A stretch of 59,192 nucleotides of DNA, taken from JBGPBY01 sp041481485. GTDB taxonomy: Bacteria; Acidobacteriota; Terriglobia; 20CM-2-55-15. The position numbers were made by a program, and so were the translations under genes. Positions 16,314 through 25,415 of the stretch are shown here, in pieces; position 1 is the stretch's first letter, and the number at the start of each line of letters is the position of its first letter. Under the pieces are notes generated by a model. The model had not been told where the DNA came from. It was given only the letters and a program-made list of their open reading frames with translations, and ran no database searches. Location: NCBI GenBank assembly GCA_041481485.1, contig JBGPBY010000002.1:1-59192 (forward strand), read 5' to 3'.

Positions 16314-17987
16314 ATGAGACTTATTGTCGTGTGGTTGGCGTTCTTATTGCTGCCGGGGCAGGCTTCGTCAGGGAGCATCGAAGGTGTTGTCACGCGCCTG
16401 GGCAGCAACGAGCCAATTGCGGGAGCTCAGGTCGGAGTCGCAGTCCCGGGCTCTTCGGCGCTGGTGGGCCCTCGTGTCACTACGGATCGCGATGGGAAAT
16501 TCGCGATCCAGATTCTGCAGCCGGGTACCTACATTCTCAATGTCATCTGCAACGGCTATGCAAAGTACGCGTATGGGGAGCGCCAGCCGGGCGCACCGGG
16601 CGGGACGATCACATTGACGCAAGCCCAGACGTTGAATCTTGCAGTTCGCATGACGCCTGCAGGAAGCGTGAACGGTCATATTCGGAATTCAAATGGCCGC
16701 CCCATTCCCGGAACAACTGTTCGACTCGTGAGATATACCTACAATTCCAGTGGCCGGCGAACCTTTGAAACGATCGCCAGCGCGCGCAGCGACGATCGCG
16801 GCGTGTACCGGTTCTATTGGGTCACGCCGGGGAGGTACTACGTCGTGGCGGGTTCAGGGGCGGAGCCGTTGGCTCGCCCTGGAACGGAGAGCGACAATCC
16901 CAACGAAATCCTGGAGAACTATTCCTACACGTTTTTCCCGGGGAATTCCGAAATTGAGAAAGCCGTGGCGATCGACGTTCGTGCCGGCGCGGAACTCGAC
17001 GGTATCGATTTCCCGCTCGCGGATAGCCGGCTGTATCGGATACGTGCTCGCGTTGTCGATCCTGTTACCGGGCAACCGCCCCCTCGAGCCACAGCAACCA
17101 TTTCGTACTCGAACCTCGGTAGCAGCACTCGTTCCGGCGGGGGTAACACTTATGACCCCAAGACAGGAATGCTCGAATTCAAGAACCTGACGCCAGGGCC
17201 GTATACCGTCGGAGTAACCGGCTATGAGGGCCAGCAGGGGCTGTCCAATGCGGCGCTTAACCGAAGTTCTCCCGCAGCCAGTGCTGGCGTCAACGTCGCA
17301 GTTTCCAACGCGGACGTTGATCTTGGCGTTCTGAGGCTGGAGCTTCCGAATGTCATTACTGGGCGGATCACAGGGGAAGGCCTGCCGGCCGATTTTGTCT
17401 CGGGAAATTCGGTCCAGTTTTCGTTTTTGCCACCGGACACGGGCATTCCGTCCATGGATTTGAGGATGAGCGCGATCGACGCACGCCCGCAGCCGGACGG
17501 AACTTTCACCGCGAATTTCCCCTACCCTTCGCTTCGCGTGACCGTACCGCTGCGGGGCCTGCCCGCCGGTTTTTACGTGCGCGAGGCACTGCTGGACGGA
17601 GCCGATGCGCTCACGGGATATGCACGTGTCTCGCGTACGAGCGACCTTCAGATTGTGCTGAGTTCCAAAGTTGCGCATCTGGAAGGTGTGGTTCGCGATG
17701 AAAGTTTGCGGCTCGTAGCCGGGTTGCCGGTTGTCCTGGTTCCGAGCGTTGCGCGCAACTTTTCCGAGCGCTTCAAGCAGACAACCACCGATCAGAACGG
17801 ACGTTTCAGCATTTCCGATGTCCCGCCGGGCGACTACAAGGTTTTTTCCTGGGAGGCGCTGGAACCCTACAGCTATTTCGATCCCGACGTTCTTCGGAAG
17901 TATGAAGAGCGAGGCCGGCTGATACACCTCGCCGAGTCCTCGCGCGAAACCGTCGACGTGACGATGATACCGGAAGGAGTGAACTGA
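16314..17987 (+). CDS. Secreted carboxypeptidase-regulatory-like beta-sandwich protein
   Basis: The 557-residue product starts with a signal peptide (MRLIVVWLAFLLLPGQASSG), directly followed by a CarboxypepD_reg-like repeat (SIEGVVTRLGSNEPIAGAQV, ending LQPGTYILNVICNGY). A second unit follows near residue 110 (GSVNGHIRNSNGRPIPGTTV, then YRFYWVTPGRYYVVAGSG) and a last one near 470 (GRFSISDVPPGDYKVFSWEA). The C-terminal module, YKVFSWEALEPYSYFDPDVL, is shared with the next gene. Such proteins are abundant in Acidobacteriota and probably bind surface or envelope ligands; no enzyme motif is seen. It overlaps the next gene by one base, so the pair is co-transcribed. Confidence 0.88.
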   Translation: MRLIVVWLAFLLLPGQASSGSIEGVVTRLGSNEPIAGAQVGVAVPGSSALVGPRVTTDRDGKFAIQILQPGTYILNVICNGYAKYAYGERQPGAPGGTITLTQAQTLNLAVRMTPAGSVNGHIRNSNGRPIPGTTVRLVRYTYNSSGRRTFETIASARSDDRGVYRFYWVTPGRYYVVAGSGAEPLARPGTESDNPNEILENYSYTFFPGNSEIEKAVAIDVRAGAELDGIDFPLADSRLYRIRARVVDPVTGQPPPRATATISYSNLGSSTRSGGGNTYDPKTGMLEFKNLTPGPYTVGVTGYEGQQGLSNAALNRSSPAASAGVNVAVSNADVDLGVLRLELPNVITGRITGEGLPADFVSGNSVQFSFLPPDTGIPSMDLRMSAIDARPQPDGTFTANFPYPSLRVTVPLRGLPAGFYVREALLDGADALTGYARVSRTSDLQIVLSSKVAHLEGVVRDESLRLVAGLPVVLVPSVARNFSERFKQTTTDQNGRFSISDVPPGDYKVFSWEALEPYSYFDPDVLRKYEERGRLIHLAESSRETVDVTMIPEGVN

Positions 17988-19735
17988 TGATGCGGCGATT
18001 TGGCATGCTGATTCTGTTTCTGGCGATACCGGTGCTCGCCGTGCAGGCGCCGCCGCAGGATCCCGCCAATGGATCAATAGAAGGTATCGTCGTCAATCGG
18101 GTTAACGGCCAGCCTGTTGCCGGGGTTCGGGTGCAAACGAGGCCTACCGCGGGCAACCCGAATCAGACCTATGCACCAATCGAGCCCATCATCACAGGCG
18201 TCGATGGAAAGTTTGTCTTCACGAGTCTTAAAGGTGCGGTCTATCGGGTCCTCGCAGAAGGCAATGGCTACGTGGCTCAGTTCAATGGCCAGAACTCATT
18301 CCAGGGGGAGGGAACGACATTCGCCCTGGCCACGAGTCAGGCGGTAAAGGGAATCACGGTTCGCCTTACACCGACCGGAACTGTCACCGGCCGCATTCGT
18401 GACGCGGAAACGCAACAGCCTGCTGTCAGCGTTCCCGTTCAGTTGATGCGATTGCAATACGGCGCCGAAGGTCAACGCGCGTTGGTCTCTCAACAGGGCG
18501 CGGCTCGAACCGACGATCGCGGTGAATATCGTTTCTACTTCGTCACGCCTGGCCACTACTACATTACTGTCGGCGGAGCTTTCCCCCAGGAATCCGGCGT
18601 GCGTGGTCTGAATAATTCCAATGAAATCAGGGTGGACTACGCCTCGGAGTTCTATCCAGGTGTGGTCAACATCTCGGATGCGACACTCGTGGACGTGAAG
18701 TCCGGCGCTGAACTGGGCGGCATCGATGTGTCCATCGGTAAGCAGGTTCTGTATCAGATTCGCGGCCGCGTCCTCGATTCGAAGACGGGCCGGCCTCCAA
18801 TATCTGCGACGGTCTCGCTCTTTCGGCGTTCCGATACACGTTGGGAGCGAGTTCAGGTCAGTAACAACTATCGGAGTACCGACGGGAGCTTCACGATTCC
18901 CGGACTGGTTCCCGGATCGTACAGAGTTGTCGTGCAGGCCAGGACGACACGGGGACTCGCGCAGTCCAGCCCTCCGCTGCCCGCCATGGCGCGATTGGCG
19001 TCGTTCCCTGTCCAGTTTGCCGCTTCGCGAACGGAAGACGCATCGGGGTACGCTCCGAAAGTGACGCCAGTCGAGGTCGTGAGTTCCGATGTCGATGGCC
19101 TCGTCGTGTCGGTATTGCCCGGCGTCTCTCTTGCAGGCAGGCTCACGATCGAAGGTCAGGGACTGCCCAGTTCCGATCTCAGCAGGATTCGCGTCGTCAT
19201 CACGTCTCCGGACAAATTGATTTCGGCCAATGCGCTGGTCACTCAGGAAGCATTCCGCCTCGGCGATCTCTCCACCGGAGAATATCGCGCGAGCGTGGGC
19301 GGGCTGCCGGCGGGATATTACGTTAAGAGTGCGAGATTCGGGGGAGCCGACGCTTTGCAAAACGTCTTTCAAATCGCAGACGGGGAAGTGAATGCCCTGA
19401 ATGTTGTCATCAGTTCCAACGTCGCCACTGTCGAAGGAACCGTCAAGAACGAAAGACAGCAACCTGTCCTCGGCAGCCTTGTTGTACTTGTGCCCGAGCG
19501 CGACCGCGACCGAACCGAACTCTTCCAGCGTGCGACCGCGGGCGCCGACGGCCGGTTCAGCTTCCCGAGCGTGCCGCCAGGAAACTACAAGGTCTTCGCC
19601 TGGGAAGCCCTCGAACCTTACGCCTACTTTGATCCGGAAGTTCTGCGTGTCGTCGAACAACGGGGCAGGGCGATTCAACTTGCGGAGTCGTCGAAGCAGA
19701 TTCTGAACCTGATCGCCATCCCGGCGAACAACTAG
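17987..19735 (+). CDS. Secreted carboxypeptidase-regulatory-like beta-sandwich protein (tandem paralogue)
   Basis: The 582-residue product starts with a signal peptide (MMRRFGMLILFLAIPVLAVQ) and repeats the architecture of its upstream neighbour: GSIEGIVVNRVNGQPVAGVR, then GTVTGRIRDAETQQPAVSVP, and a C-terminal SVPPGNYKVFAWEALEPYAY followed by FDPEVLRVVEQRGRAIQLAE. Segment-by-segment correspondence shows the pair arose by tandem duplication. The start codon shares one base with the preceding stop, implying translational coupling and perhaps a stoichiometric pair. Function unknown; probably periplasmic or outer-surface. Confidence 0.88.
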   Translation: MMRRFGMLILFLAIPVLAVQAPPQDPANGSIEGIVVNRVNGQPVAGVRVQTRPTAGNPNQTYAPIEPIITGVDGKFVFTSLKGAVYRVLAEGNGYVAQFNGQNSFQGEGTTFALATSQAVKGITVRLTPTGTVTGRIRDAETQQPAVSVPVQLMRLQYGAEGQRALVSQQGAARTDDRGEYRFYFVTPGHYYITVGGAFPQESGVRGLNNSNEIRVDYASEFYPGVVNISDATLVDVKSGAELGGIDVSIGKQVLYQIRGRVLDSKTGRPPISATVSLFRRSDTRWERVQVSNNYRSTDGSFTIPGLVPGSYRVVVQARTTRGLAQSSPPLPAMARLASFPVQFAASRTEDASGYAPKVTPVEVVSSDVDGLVVSVLPGVSLAGRLTIEGQGLPSSDLSRIRVVITSPDKLISANALVTQEAFRLGDLSTGEYRASVGGLPAGYYVKSARFGGADALQNVFQIADGEVNALNVVISSNVATVEGTVKNERQQPVLGSLVVLVPERDRDRTELFQRATAGADGRFSFPSVPPGNYKVFAWEALEPYAYFDPEVLRVVEQRGRAIQLAESSKQILNLIAIPANN

Positions 19736-19834
19736 AAAGCCACTCCACTGATAGAAAACGCTTCAAGGAAATGTCCCCAGAATTCCGGTCTGAAAATGGT
19801 GTAATCAACTTGATCCGTCCGATAGTGGCTTTCT
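19734..19834. repeat. 11-bp inverted repeat flanking a short spacer
   Basis: AGAAAGCCACT (19734-19744) and AGTGGCTTTCT (19824-19834) form an exact 11-bp inverted pair around 79 bases. The spacer carries ATGTCCCCAGAATTCCGG and CTGAAAATGGTGTA, which remind me of IS21-type element ends. It lies immediately after the beta-sandwich gene and before the broken vapC, and could be a decayed insertion-sequence terminus or a mini-element. Confidence 0.35.
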
Positions 19835-19844
19835 GGCCGATGGT

Positions 19845-20081
19845 CTAAAGTTCTTTCAGGAACGGGTTGAATACAATCACACCCAAACCAGTAAAGTCCC
19901 GAACGTTTCGCGTGGCCACCGTCCAACCGTGCGCACGGGCTGTGGCCGCGATGAGTGAGTCCCGAACATAGACGCTGCGGCCAGAGGCAAGGGCCTCAGC
20001 GGTCATTTCGCCCCACGCAAGAGCTTCGATTTCGTCAAATGGCGCGACCGGCAGCGTCAATACATCTTCCAGGAATTGCCG
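19845..20081 (-). pseudogene. 3' remnant of a PIN-domain (VapC-type) toxin gene
   Basis: The last ~78 codons encode a clear VapC C-terminal half: VAPFDEIEALAWGEMTAEAL, then VRDSLIAATARAHGWTVATR and NVRDFTGLGVIVFNPF. The conserved Asp of DSLIAATA and the NVRDF motif are present, but the N-terminal ~55-60 residues with the first acidic residue (the LLDTN strand) are missing. Upstream in the same frame the sequence has no PIN character. The product would lack part of the metal site and should be inactive as an RNase. No VapB antitoxin gene accompanies it. Confidence 0.75.
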
Positions 20082-20126
20082 CAATTCCGGTGTGGAATTG
20101 GTCTGGACACCGACAAGCCATAGGCC

Positions 20127-20240
20127 GTGATCTGGCTGCACGGCTACGGCTCTTCGCTCGGTTACAGCTGGGTGTATCACCCGGTAATTCCACAGGCTGT
20201 TCGCATTGTCCGTGATAATATCGAAAAAGTTAAAAAATAA
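20127..20240 (+). pseudogene. Orphan C-terminal coding fragment upstream of ytxH-like gene
   Basis: A short plus-strand frame from a GTG at 20127 to TAA at 20240 encodes 37 residues (VIWLHGYGSSLGYSWVYHPV, then IPQAVRIVRDNIEKVKK). It has normal protein composition and ends 12 bases before the YtxH start, as the last gene of a lost operon partner would. It overlaps, on the other strand, the point where PIN similarity ends, so a rearrangement breakpoint lies around 20080-20127. I do not recognise the family; it could instead be a tiny real gene. Confidence 0.35.
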
Positions 20241-20252
20241 GGAGTGTGCATC

Positions 20253-20582
20253 ATGGCTGAAAATAATGGAGGCGACAAATTCCTGTACCTGGTTGCTGGG
20301 GCCGGTATTGGAGCTGTTCTCGCATTGCTGTTTGCTCCAAAGACAGGTCGTGAGACCCGGGAAATGATTGCGCGGACCGCCAGCGATGGCCGAGACTTTC
20401 TGACAAACAAAGTTTCGGAAGGCCGTCAGTTTGTCGGTGAAACAGGCCGAAAGGTTGGAGATGACTTCAACAGTTTCGTCGACAAGAGCAAGGAAGCGCT
20501 TTCGCGGCAAAAAGAACAACTGACCGCCGCATTTGAAGCGGGCAAGGCCGCATACCGGGAAGAAAAAGGGATGGCCGACTAA
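20253..20582 (+). CDS. YtxH domain protein
   Basis: The ATG at 20253 has AAGGAG eight bases upstream; the in-frame GTG at 20244 overlaps that site. The 109-residue product has a short membrane helix with the YtxH signature (FLYLVAGAGIGAVLALLFAP, then KTGRETREMI) and a charged helical tail (SKEALSRQKEQLTAAFEAGK). YtxH proteins are small membrane-anchored proteins linked to envelope stress in Bacillus and common in Acidobacteriota. The next gene, 29 bp away, encodes another single-pass helical protein and is probably co-transcribed. Confidence 0.88.
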   Translation: MAENNGGDKFLYLVAGAGIGAVLALLFAPKTGRETREMIARTASDGRDFLTNKVSEGRQFVGETGRKVGDDFNSFVDKSKEALSRQKEQLTAAFEAGKAAYREEKGMAD

Positions 20583-20611
20583 CTGCTTTACCGAAAAGAT
20601 TTGGAGGCGCC

Positions 20612-21091
20612 ATGGACAAACTTCTGACTTTCTTTGTGGCTCTCACTGCGCTCGCCGTCATGACTCAGGCATGCGTGCTGATTGCGATATATCTGATGTC
20701 CCGGCGCCTGACCAATCAACTCGATCGATTCATGTCCGAAACCCGCGAAGTGATGGTTCCGGTCAAGGCGATTACCGAAAACCTCCGGATTGCGTCCTCG
20801 AACATTCTTGAAATCGGCGTTTCGGCGCGCGAGCAATTCCGCCGTGTCGAAACCATGGTTTCCGACACGGGGGAAGTTCTCCGCGCCCAACTGAATCGAA
20901 TGGAAGCGGTTACGAAGGATGTGGCCGACCGCATCAATACGACAGCCGACATTGTTCAGAACACAGTGTTGCGGCCGGTGCGGGAAGTTTCGGCGATTAC
21001 GAAAGGTTTCGGCCGAGGACTTGAATATTTTTTCAAAAAGAACAAGAGATCGAAAAACTCCACCAACCCGGACGACGATCCCTACATGTAA
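20612..21091 (+). CDS. Single-pass membrane helical protein (DUF948-like)
   Basis: The 159-residue product has one N-terminal membrane helix (LLTFFVALTALAVMTQACVL, then IAIYLM) followed by a long amphipathic helical region with methyl-acceptor/DUF948-like periodicity (ENLRIASSNILEIGVSAREQ, VADRINTTADIVQNTVLRPV). The C-terminus is basic then acidic (FFKKNKRSKNSTNPDDDP). Pairing with a YtxH protein is common in Gram-positive and acidobacterial genomes. Function unknown; probably envelope-associated. A GGAGG-type site lies just upstream of the ATG. Confidence 0.8.
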   Translation: MDKLLTFFVALTALAVMTQACVLIAIYLMSRRLTNQLDRFMSETREVMVPVKAITENLRIASSNILEIGVSAREQFRRVETMVSDTGEVLRAQLNRMEAVTKDVADRINTTADIVQNTVLRPVREVSAITKGFGRGLEYFFKKNKRSKNSTNPDDDPYM

Positions 21092-21095
21092 TCGG

Positions 21096-22154
21096 TCAGG
21101 GCTGCACAAATTCTCCTTTTGGCAGTAGCCCCGATTCGCGCTCCACCGGAAACGCGCTATAGGAAAGCCCCTTCCACTTCGAAAACAACAACGGAATTCC
21201 ATCGGCCATGTTCGGATCCGAATTCGTCATGATATGGAAATGAATTCCAGGTTCGGTGGATTCTCCACTGTTGCCCGCTTCACCAATCGGATCCCCCGCC
21301 TTCACTTTCGCGCCGACTTTTACAGAGATGCTGTTAGGGCGCAGATGGGCGTAGTACCCGAACTGATTGTCTCCATGATCGATGACCACGACATTGCCGC
21401 CGGGTGTATTGATATTCGTCCGGCCCGGATCATTTTCAACAATGTCGGTACGCAGGAAAACAACGGTTCCATCTTTGGCGGCGAGAACCTTTTTGCCGTA
21501 TGCATAGTAGTCGGAGTTATGGGCGCCATCCTGTTGGTAGCTTTTGCCGTCGGCTCCAATCTGAATGAAGTCATACGCAAAGGCTTCCGCCAGATATCGC
21601 TTGTGAAGATCGAGATATCCGTGTTCGTTCTGAACGTACCAGATCCCTTCAAATGGCAATTGCCCGATGAAGGCCGGAGACCGCTTCAGGGATGTCGATG
21701 TCTTGCTGGATTGGGATTTGCCGCCGATTTCATACTGCACTTCCACGACAACCGTTTCTCCGATAAACCCAGCCGGACAATCAAAGAAAATATCCGAGAT
21801 TGCCTTCCGCTGATCGGGATAAAGCTCGAGCGTCTTCTTCGGTGTCGGTTCAATGCGGTGCCGGTCGATGGCGCTGTCGAACAGATTCATCAGCGCCTTG
21901 CCAGAGTATTGCCCGGAGAGATCGATGCCATCGGAATTCGTCATGTCAAACCGGATCCAGTCAATTGTGATGGGGTTCCTGGATTGATTGTGGACAACGA
22001 TGTGAAAGAACACACGATCCATGGGCGTGATATTCCCTTCCATGTGCTCCACGTAAACTGCGTCCGGGCGAGTCAGAATCTCGAGATCCTGGGACAGCGC
22101 AGTCGATGCAAAAACCAAAACAACTGCAGCTAGTGAAAAAAGTCTTATTTGCAT
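21096..22154 (-). CDS. M23 family metallopeptidase (LytM-like), secreted
   Basis: From the ATG at 22154 the 352-residue product begins with a signal peptide (MQIRLFSLAAVVLVFASTAL, cut near SQ). The first ~170 residues form a beta-rich domain with no assigned function. The C-terminal M23 domain shows GAHNSDYYAYGKKVLAAKDG, YYAHL and GIHFHIM. The HxH and YAH elements are normal, but the first metal motif reads H-x2-D instead of the usual H-x3-D, so activity needs caution. M23 peptidases cut peptidoglycan cross-links. The gene is divergent from the prolyl oligopeptidase gene, with 16 bp between starts. Confidence 0.88.
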   Translation of the reverse strand: MQIRLFSLAAVVLVFASTALSQDLEILTRPDAVYVEHMEGNITPMDRVFFHIVVHNQSRNPITIDWIRFDMTNSDGIDLSGQYSGKALMNLFDSAIDRHRIEPTPKKTLELYPDQRKAISDIFFDCPAGFIGETVVVEVQYEIGGKSQSSKTSTSLKRSPAFIGQLPFEGIWYVQNEHGYLDLHKRYLAEAFAYDFIQIGADGKSYQQDGAHNSDYYAYGKKVLAAKDGTVVFLRTDIVENDPGRTNINTPGGNVVVIDHGDNQFGYYAHLRPNSISVKVGAKVKAGDPIGEAGNSGESTEPGIHFHIMTNSDPNMADGIPLLFSKWKGLSYSAFPVERESGLLPKGEFVQP

Positions 22155-22170
22155 TCGTACTTGAAAGGCT

Positions 22171-24222
22171 ATGGCAAGAATCAGTATTAAATCAAGGTGT
22201 ATGGAATTCACACTGCATGGACAGACAGTTTCCGACCCGTGGCGCTGGCTTGAAGATCTGGACTCGCCAGAGACCCGAACCTGGATCGATGCTCAAAATG
22301 AACGCACGTTTCGATTCCTGGAATCCGTGTCCGAGCGGGAGGACATCCGCAGACGTGTAACCGAGTTGTGGAATTATCCGAGATGCGGCCTGCCGTATAA
22401 GGAAGGCGGAAAATATTTTTACCTTACCAACGACGGGCTCCAGAATCAGTGGGTTCTGCGCGTGCGAGATGGTCTGGATTCAGCGGCAAGGGTGCTGATC
22501 GATCCCAACACACTTTCTGAAGACGGTACCGTCGCGCTCACCGCCACTTCCTCCAGCCGCGACGGCCGCTTGCTTGCCTACGGGCTCTCCAGAGCGGGAT
22601 CCGATTGGGAAGAATGGCGTGTCATGGACGTTGAAACCGGGACAAGCCTTCCCGATTGCCTTCAGTGGGTCAAATTTTCGAGCATTTCCTGGACGCCGAA
22701 TGGAAAAGGGTTCTTCTACTGCCGTTATGAACCGCCAGATTCCGGCGATGAATACGAAGTTCAGAATTTTCACCACAAGCTCTACTACCATCGAATCGGC
22801 GACCTGCAATCTCAAGACGAATTGATCTACGCGCGTCCGGATCGGAAGGAATGGAATTTTCGCGCCGATGTCACCGACGATGGCAGATACCTCATGATTC
22901 ACGTCTGGTCGGCGTCAAACTACAATCTGCTTTTCTATCGCGATCTATCGGCAGCGGAACCGGTGGTTGAACTCATTCCAAACTTCGAGGCGCGTTATCA
23001 ATTCATTGGAAACGATGGGCCGGTGTTCTGGTTATTCACGGATCTGGGGGCATCTCGCGGTCAAGTTGTTGCCATCGATACTTCGTTTGCAAACGTTTCG
23101 ACTCAAAAGACCATTGTTCCCGAGCGGGAGGAGACACTCGAGCAGGTTACGGTTGTCGGTGAAAACCTCATCGCGTGTTATCTCGCCAATGCGTATACGA
23201 GGATTCATGTGCTGAATCTCGACGGAAGTTTCATAAGAGAGTTGTCCCTTCCCGGAATCGGAACCGCGACGGGGTTCAACGGGAAACGCGGCGATCCGGA
23301 AACGTTTTTCGACTTCACGGGATTTACCACGCCAATCACATTATTTCGTTACGATGCCGCAACCGATGATCTGTCGCCTTTCTTCAGACCGCCTCTGAAT
23401 TTTGATCCGGATCAGTTTGAAACACGGCAGGTGTTCTATGACAGCCGCGACGGCACCCGGGTTTCAATGTTCATTGCATCCAAAAAGGGATTGAAGCTGA
23501 ACGGAACCAATCCAGTGGAGCTTTACGGATACGGAGGATTTGGCATATCCATCACGCCTTCGTTTTCATCTTCCCGGATCGCATGGATGGAGATGGGAGG
23601 AGTCTTCGCAGCCCCAAATCTACGCGGCGGCGGGGAATACGGCGAGCAGTGGCACCTGGCGGGAACCAGAGAACGAAAGCAAAATGTGTTCGACGATTTT
23701 ATTGCGGCTGCCGAATGGTTGATTGAAAACTGCTACACATCCTCCGAAAGACTCGCCATTACGGGACGCAGCAACGGGGGCCTTCTCGTCGGCGCCTGTC
23801 TGACACAAAGGCCGGATTTGTTCGGCGCCGCAGTGCCCGGCGTGGGAGTCATGGACATGCTGCGCTTTCACAAATTCACCATCGGCTGGTCGTGGGTATC
23901 CGACTATGGTTCGCCTGAAAACCCGGAGGATTTTCAAACACTGTTCGCGTATTCGCCGTACCACAACATTCGTCCGGGAACCGAGTATCCCGCAACTCTG
24001 ATTACAACCGGAGACCATGACGATCGAGTCGTGCCAGGTCATAGTTACAAATTTGCCGCTGCGCTTCAGGCCGCACAGGCCGGCCCCGCGCCAGTTCTCA
24101 TTCGCGTGGAAGTTCGCGCGGGGCATGGCATCGGTAAACCCGTGTCCAAGCAGATTGGCGAAGTGGTGGATTCGCTGGCGTTTTTGGTCAAAGTGCTGAG
24201 AGAACCGTCGTGGGTGGTTTGA
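22171..24222 (+). CDS. Prolyl oligopeptidase family serine peptidase (S9A)
   Basis: The 683-residue protein opens with the S9A landmark DPWRWLEDLDSPETRTWIDA near residue 24. A seven-bladed propeller region follows, then an alpha/beta-hydrolase domain. The triad is visible: Ser near 534 (AITGRSNGGLLVGAC), Asp in TTGDHDDRVVPGHS near 616, and His near 652 (RAGHGIGKP). There is no signal peptide, so it is cytoplasmic like classical POP. The length matches the family (about 690). A downstream ATG at 22201 is a possible alternative start. It would cleave short proline-containing peptides after Pro. Confidence 0.94.
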   Translation: MARISIKSRCMEFTLHGQTVSDPWRWLEDLDSPETRTWIDAQNERTFRFLESVSEREDIRRRVTELWNYPRCGLPYKEGGKYFYLTNDGLQNQWVLRVRDGLDSAARVLIDPNTLSEDGTVALTATSSSRDGRLLAYGLSRAGSDWEEWRVMDVETGTSLPDCLQWVKFSSISWTPNGKGFFYCRYEPPDSGDEYEVQNFHHKLYYHRIGDLQSQDELIYARPDRKEWNFRADVTDDGRYLMIHVWSASNYNLLFYRDLSAAEPVVELIPNFEARYQFIGNDGPVFWLFTDLGASRGQVVAIDTSFANVSTQKTIVPEREETLEQVTVVGENLIACYLANAYTRIHVLNLDGSFIRELSLPGIGTATGFNGKRGDPETFFDFTGFTTPITLFRYDAATDDLSPFFRPPLNFDPDQFETRQVFYDSRDGTRVSMFIASKKGLKLNGTNPVELYGYGGFGISITPSFSSSRIAWMEMGGVFAAPNLRGGGEYGEQWHLAGTRERKQNVFDDFIAAAEWLIENCYTSSERLAITGRSNGGLLVGACLTQRPDLFGAAVPGVGVMDMLRFHKFTIGWSWVSDYGSPENPEDFQTLFAYSPYHNIRPGTEYPATLITTGDHDDRVVPGHSYKFAAALQAAQAGPAPVLIRVEVRAGHGIGKPVSKQIGEVVDSLAFLVKVLREPSWVV

Positions 24223-24576
24223 ACAGGCGCCAAGAAGGCAAGGGCGGGCCACCGGGCCGGGACTGTCATTACCGGAGGCGCATGCAGAAATCGGCAAAGG
24301 CGAAGGTGCGTCCGCTCCAGGCATTGGCGTTGCTTAAAAGCGGTAGGAGGTTGAAGCCATAATTTGCCCTTGTGACCGGGATACCCGCGACTGCTGTAAT
24401 CATTGAGAACAACACCCGCGTCGGCTATCATCATGGGCACTTTCGAAGTATTGGCAACATAAGTGAGGGGCAGCTTCCGTCAAACGGCAATGAGGGAGAA
24501 TGTCGGAGAATGAAAATTATGTGGGAACCGCCCGATTGAGGTTTTCCCCGCCACGAAAGCAGACTGAGGAGGGGTT
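24223..24576. other. Gene-free interval
   Basis: I see no supported ORF, RNA gene or strong terminator in this ~350-bp stretch. GGAGAATG occurs twice close together (around 24495-24512). The promoter of the next gene is presumably near its right end; GAGGAGG at about 24567-24573 is the ribosome site for the gene at 24577. Confidence 0.4.
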
Positions 24577-25119
24577 ATGTTGCGAAGCATCGCGATGAAC
24601 GTGGCAGCAGTTGCTCTGATCTTCACCTCAAGTGAGAGTTTCGTTTCTCAAGGGGGGAGTTTTGCCATCGACGGCCCGCACCCCCCAAACCTTGAAGCAT
24701 TGATTGACAGCTCACCGCTAATCGCCGAAGTTTCGGTTCGAACGATCTTTCCATATAACGACAATCCGCGACCCGGTTATACAGACTTCATACTTCACGT
24801 CGAGCAGGTTCTGAAGGGCACGTTTCCCAGGGATGAGATCGCCGTTCATCAACCGGGCGGCGGGAGGGCTCAATCCACCCAGTTTGCCATGATGGAGACA
24901 GGAAAACACTACATCCTGCTGTTGGACATAAATCCTCCTCCGCAATATCCTGACCGAGGTATTCCCCGCTTCATCATTAAAGGCGGCTTTCTCGGACTTG
25001 TCTCGATTGACGCCGACAAGGTCTTCTGGAGTGTGGGCATGGGAGCGCAGTGGAAGCAGAAGTACGATGGCCAATCCGTTCCGGCTCTCTCCGCCGTTAT
25101 TAAGGGACGTGCTCGCTGA
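24577..25119 (+). CDS. Secreted protein of unknown function
   Basis: The 180-residue product begins with a probable signal peptide (MLRSIAMNVAAVALIFTSSE) and has a good upstream GAGGAGG. The mature part has a beta-rich pattern: NLEALIDSSPLIAEVSVRTI, DFILHVEQVLKGTFPRDEIA, VHQPGGG, GKHYILLLDIN. That order (ALIDSSPLIAEV, then VEQVLKG, then GG, then YILLL) resembles small secreted beta-barrel proteins that I cannot name exactly. No catalytic residues are assigned. It is apparently transcribed alone. Confidence 0.75.
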   Translation: MLRSIAMNVAAVALIFTSSESFVSQGGSFAIDGPHPPNLEALIDSSPLIAEVSVRTIFPYNDNPRPGYTDFILHVEQVLKGTFPRDEIAVHQPGGGRAQSTQFAMMETGKHYILLLDINPPPQYPDRGIPRFIIKGGFLGLVSIDADKVFWSVGMGAQWKQKYDGQSVPALSAVIKGRAR

Positions 25120-25415
25120 CCTATTGCTGGATTTCTTTCACGATCGGATTGACGGAAACTTGAAGGCGGCGACTGCTTCGGTGAAAGAGCTTTGCTCGAC
25201 TCGGCCCCCGAAATGGAAACCGTTTGAGCGTTGAGCGTGTGTTCTCCTCAAACTTAATCGTGTGGGGTACAACTCATTGCTACACGAACTGCCTCAGCCG
25301 GAAATGCAAAAGGATTCTACTCTCAGTATCCATGCGCTTTGCGCGTCACCGCCTCGGTGAGACTGGAACAGGCCGGGGATAGTCATTCGAACGAAATCGG
25401 TTATCATTACCCGCT
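25120..25415. other. Gene-free interval upstream of the universal stress protein gene
   Basis: The interval is just under 300 bp. A frame crossing 24998-25234 is a shadow of the preceding gene. No RNA gene or convincing hairpin is seen; the usp promoter should lie near 25360-25410. Confidence 0.3.

Noticed and set aside
16854..19678. Long minus-strand ORFs (407 and 460 codons) opposite the beta-sandwich pair
   Set aside because: Antisense shadows in GC-rich coding DNA; no family features, while the plus strand has signal peptides and repeats.
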